A stretch of DNA of 14,810 nucleotides from an uncultured Campylobacter sp. GTDB lineage: Bacteria > Campylobacterota > Campylobacteria > Campylobacterales > Campylobacteraceae. Both the position numbers and the translations under genes were made by a program. Below, one piece after another: positions 14,131-14,810 of the stretch. Location: assembly GCF_938045205.1 (NCBI RefSeq), contig NZ_CALIMY010000079.1:1-14810 (forward strand), written 5' to 3'. Positions within the stretch are counted from its first letter, which is position 1; each line of letters starts with the position of its first letter. The notes beneath the pieces were generated by a model. The model had not been told where the DNA came from and searched no databases. It saw nothing but the letters and a program-made list of their open reading frames with translations.

Positions 14131-14766
14131 CTAATTATTTACTCGTCCGTATCCTGCGAAGCGGTTCGATGCTAGGCAGCTTATGCGGTCTTTGCCGCAG
14201 CGCACGATATAGCTATTTTCCATCTTTTGCCCCGCTACATGGACGTTTTTCTTATTTAAATTTACGAAGTCCGCTTGATTTCTACCACGAGTATTGTGGA
14301 CGAATTTCACGCGACCATCGGCATATATCTCGCGCACGATACCGATATGGCTGATTTCGTTATTGACCTTGCCTTTGTTAGAGCGCAAAGTGTTTTGAAA
14401 AAACACCAAATCCCCCACTCGCGGCGTATTGCTGAGTAAATTTCTACGGCTGTAATAATTATATATTGCTTGGGATTTGCGTCCGTTTGTGAAGTATTTC
14501 GGCAGATCTTTTGAGTTAAAAAATAGATCATCGTATTTATCATTTAGCACGGTGATAAATCCGCTACAGTCCCCTCCTGCGCGAGTGCCGGTGTAATCGT
14601 CTACAGATGCGATTAAAGGGCGGTTAAACTCGCTTCCCGGCACCGAAGTTATTCCTTCTTCATGATCGTTTAAGACATACGCTTGCTGGCTGCCGGCAGA
14701 CGGGGCTTTTGAGGAGCAACCGACCAGCAAAAACGCACCCAAAGCGCAGATAATTAGTTGTTTCAT
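14131..14766 (-). CDS. NlpC/P60-like (CHAP-type) lipoprotein, putative peptidoglycan hydrolase
   Basis: The protein has 211 residues. The N-terminus is a lipoprotein signal peptide with lipobox LLVGC (C17); serine at +2 predicts outer-membrane sorting. A papain-like cell-wall amidase fold is indicated by the catalytic cysteine C67 in GGDCSGFITVLN, the histidine H140 in EISHIGIVREI and a third polar position at H157 (KFVHNTRG), with the usual RVGDLVFF strand at 116-123 before the histidine. Such enzymes cut peptide stems of peptidoglycan, often as D,L-endopeptidases. AAGGA lies ahead of the ATG. The 3' end opens onto the long AT-rich gap and no terminator is obvious. The gene is complete, about 45 bases from the window edge. 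The catalytic class is fairly secure; the bond cleaved is not. Confidence 0.85.
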   Translation of the reverse strand: MKQLIICALGAFLLVGCSSKAPSAGSQQAYVLNDHEEGITSVPGSEFNRPLIASVDDYTGTRAGGDCSGFITVLNDKYDDLFFNSKDLPKYFTNGRKSQAIYNYYSRRNLLSNTPRVGDLVFFQNTLRSNKGKVNNEISHIGIVREIYADGRVKFVHNTRGRNQADFVNLNKKNVHVAGQKMENSYIVRCGKDRISCLASNRFAGYGRVNN

Positions 14767-14810
14767 ATAAATCCTTAAATAAAATTATGCGACGATTCGA
14801 ACGTACGGCG

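Noticed and set aside
14780..14810. GTTCGAATC on the minus strand at the right edge, matching the T-loop of a tRNA
   Set aside because: The flanking bases form only three of five T-stem pairs and the would-be acceptor end is AT-rich without CCA. TTCGAA is also self-complementary, so a chance match is likely. The rest would lie outside the window.

Overview
The window looks like chromosomal DNA from a Campylobacter, probably one of the species with fairly GC-rich genes (oral or gut group) rather than C. jejuni itself. The clues are the oorDABC 2-oxoglutarate oxidoreductase operon, a Campylobacter-type malate dehydrogenase, the single recombinase XerH, the three-domain desulforubrerythrin Rrc, and a strong contrast between GC-richer genes and very AT-rich gaps full of AAATTTTAAAATTT-type palindromes. 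The species assignment is inference; no rRNA or other marker is present.

Layout. Positions 1-920 (+) hold two tandem genes for cysteine-rich, secreted Sel1-like (Hcp-type) proteins, the first cut by the window edge. Positions 1143-3966 (-) are the compact oorD-oorA-oorB-oorC operon. A 400-base gap with a periodic near-palindromic box follows, then mdh (-) and mltG (-). Divergent from mltG is a + strand pair: a large AsmA/YhdP-like envelope protein whose end overlaps xerH. Convergent with xerH, across about 950 bases without a convincing gene, is rrc (-). Then come a SixA-like phosphohistidine phosphatase and a rhomboid protease (both -), a 760-base AT-rich gap, and an NlpC/P60-like lipoprotein (-) at the right edge.

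Functional picture. Mdh and OorDABC are TCA-cycle enzymes; OorDABC oxidises 2-oxoglutarate to succinyl-CoA with an iron-sulfur electron acceptor. In C. jejuni sucCD lies between mdh and oorD; here it is absent and a repeat-laden gap takes its place. MltG, the AsmA-like protein and the NlpC/P60 lipoprotein belong to cell-wall and envelope maintenance, XerH to chromosome-dimer resolution, and Rrc to peroxide defence.

I see no phage, insertion sequence, CRISPR array, rRNA or complete tRNA. I found no clear-cut new multi-gene system. The most interesting unexplained signals are non-coding: a run of stem-loops downstream of rrc (10795-11010) whose two mismatches become G-U pairs only in a minus-strand transcript, and the boxes spaced about 50 bases apart upstream of oorD.
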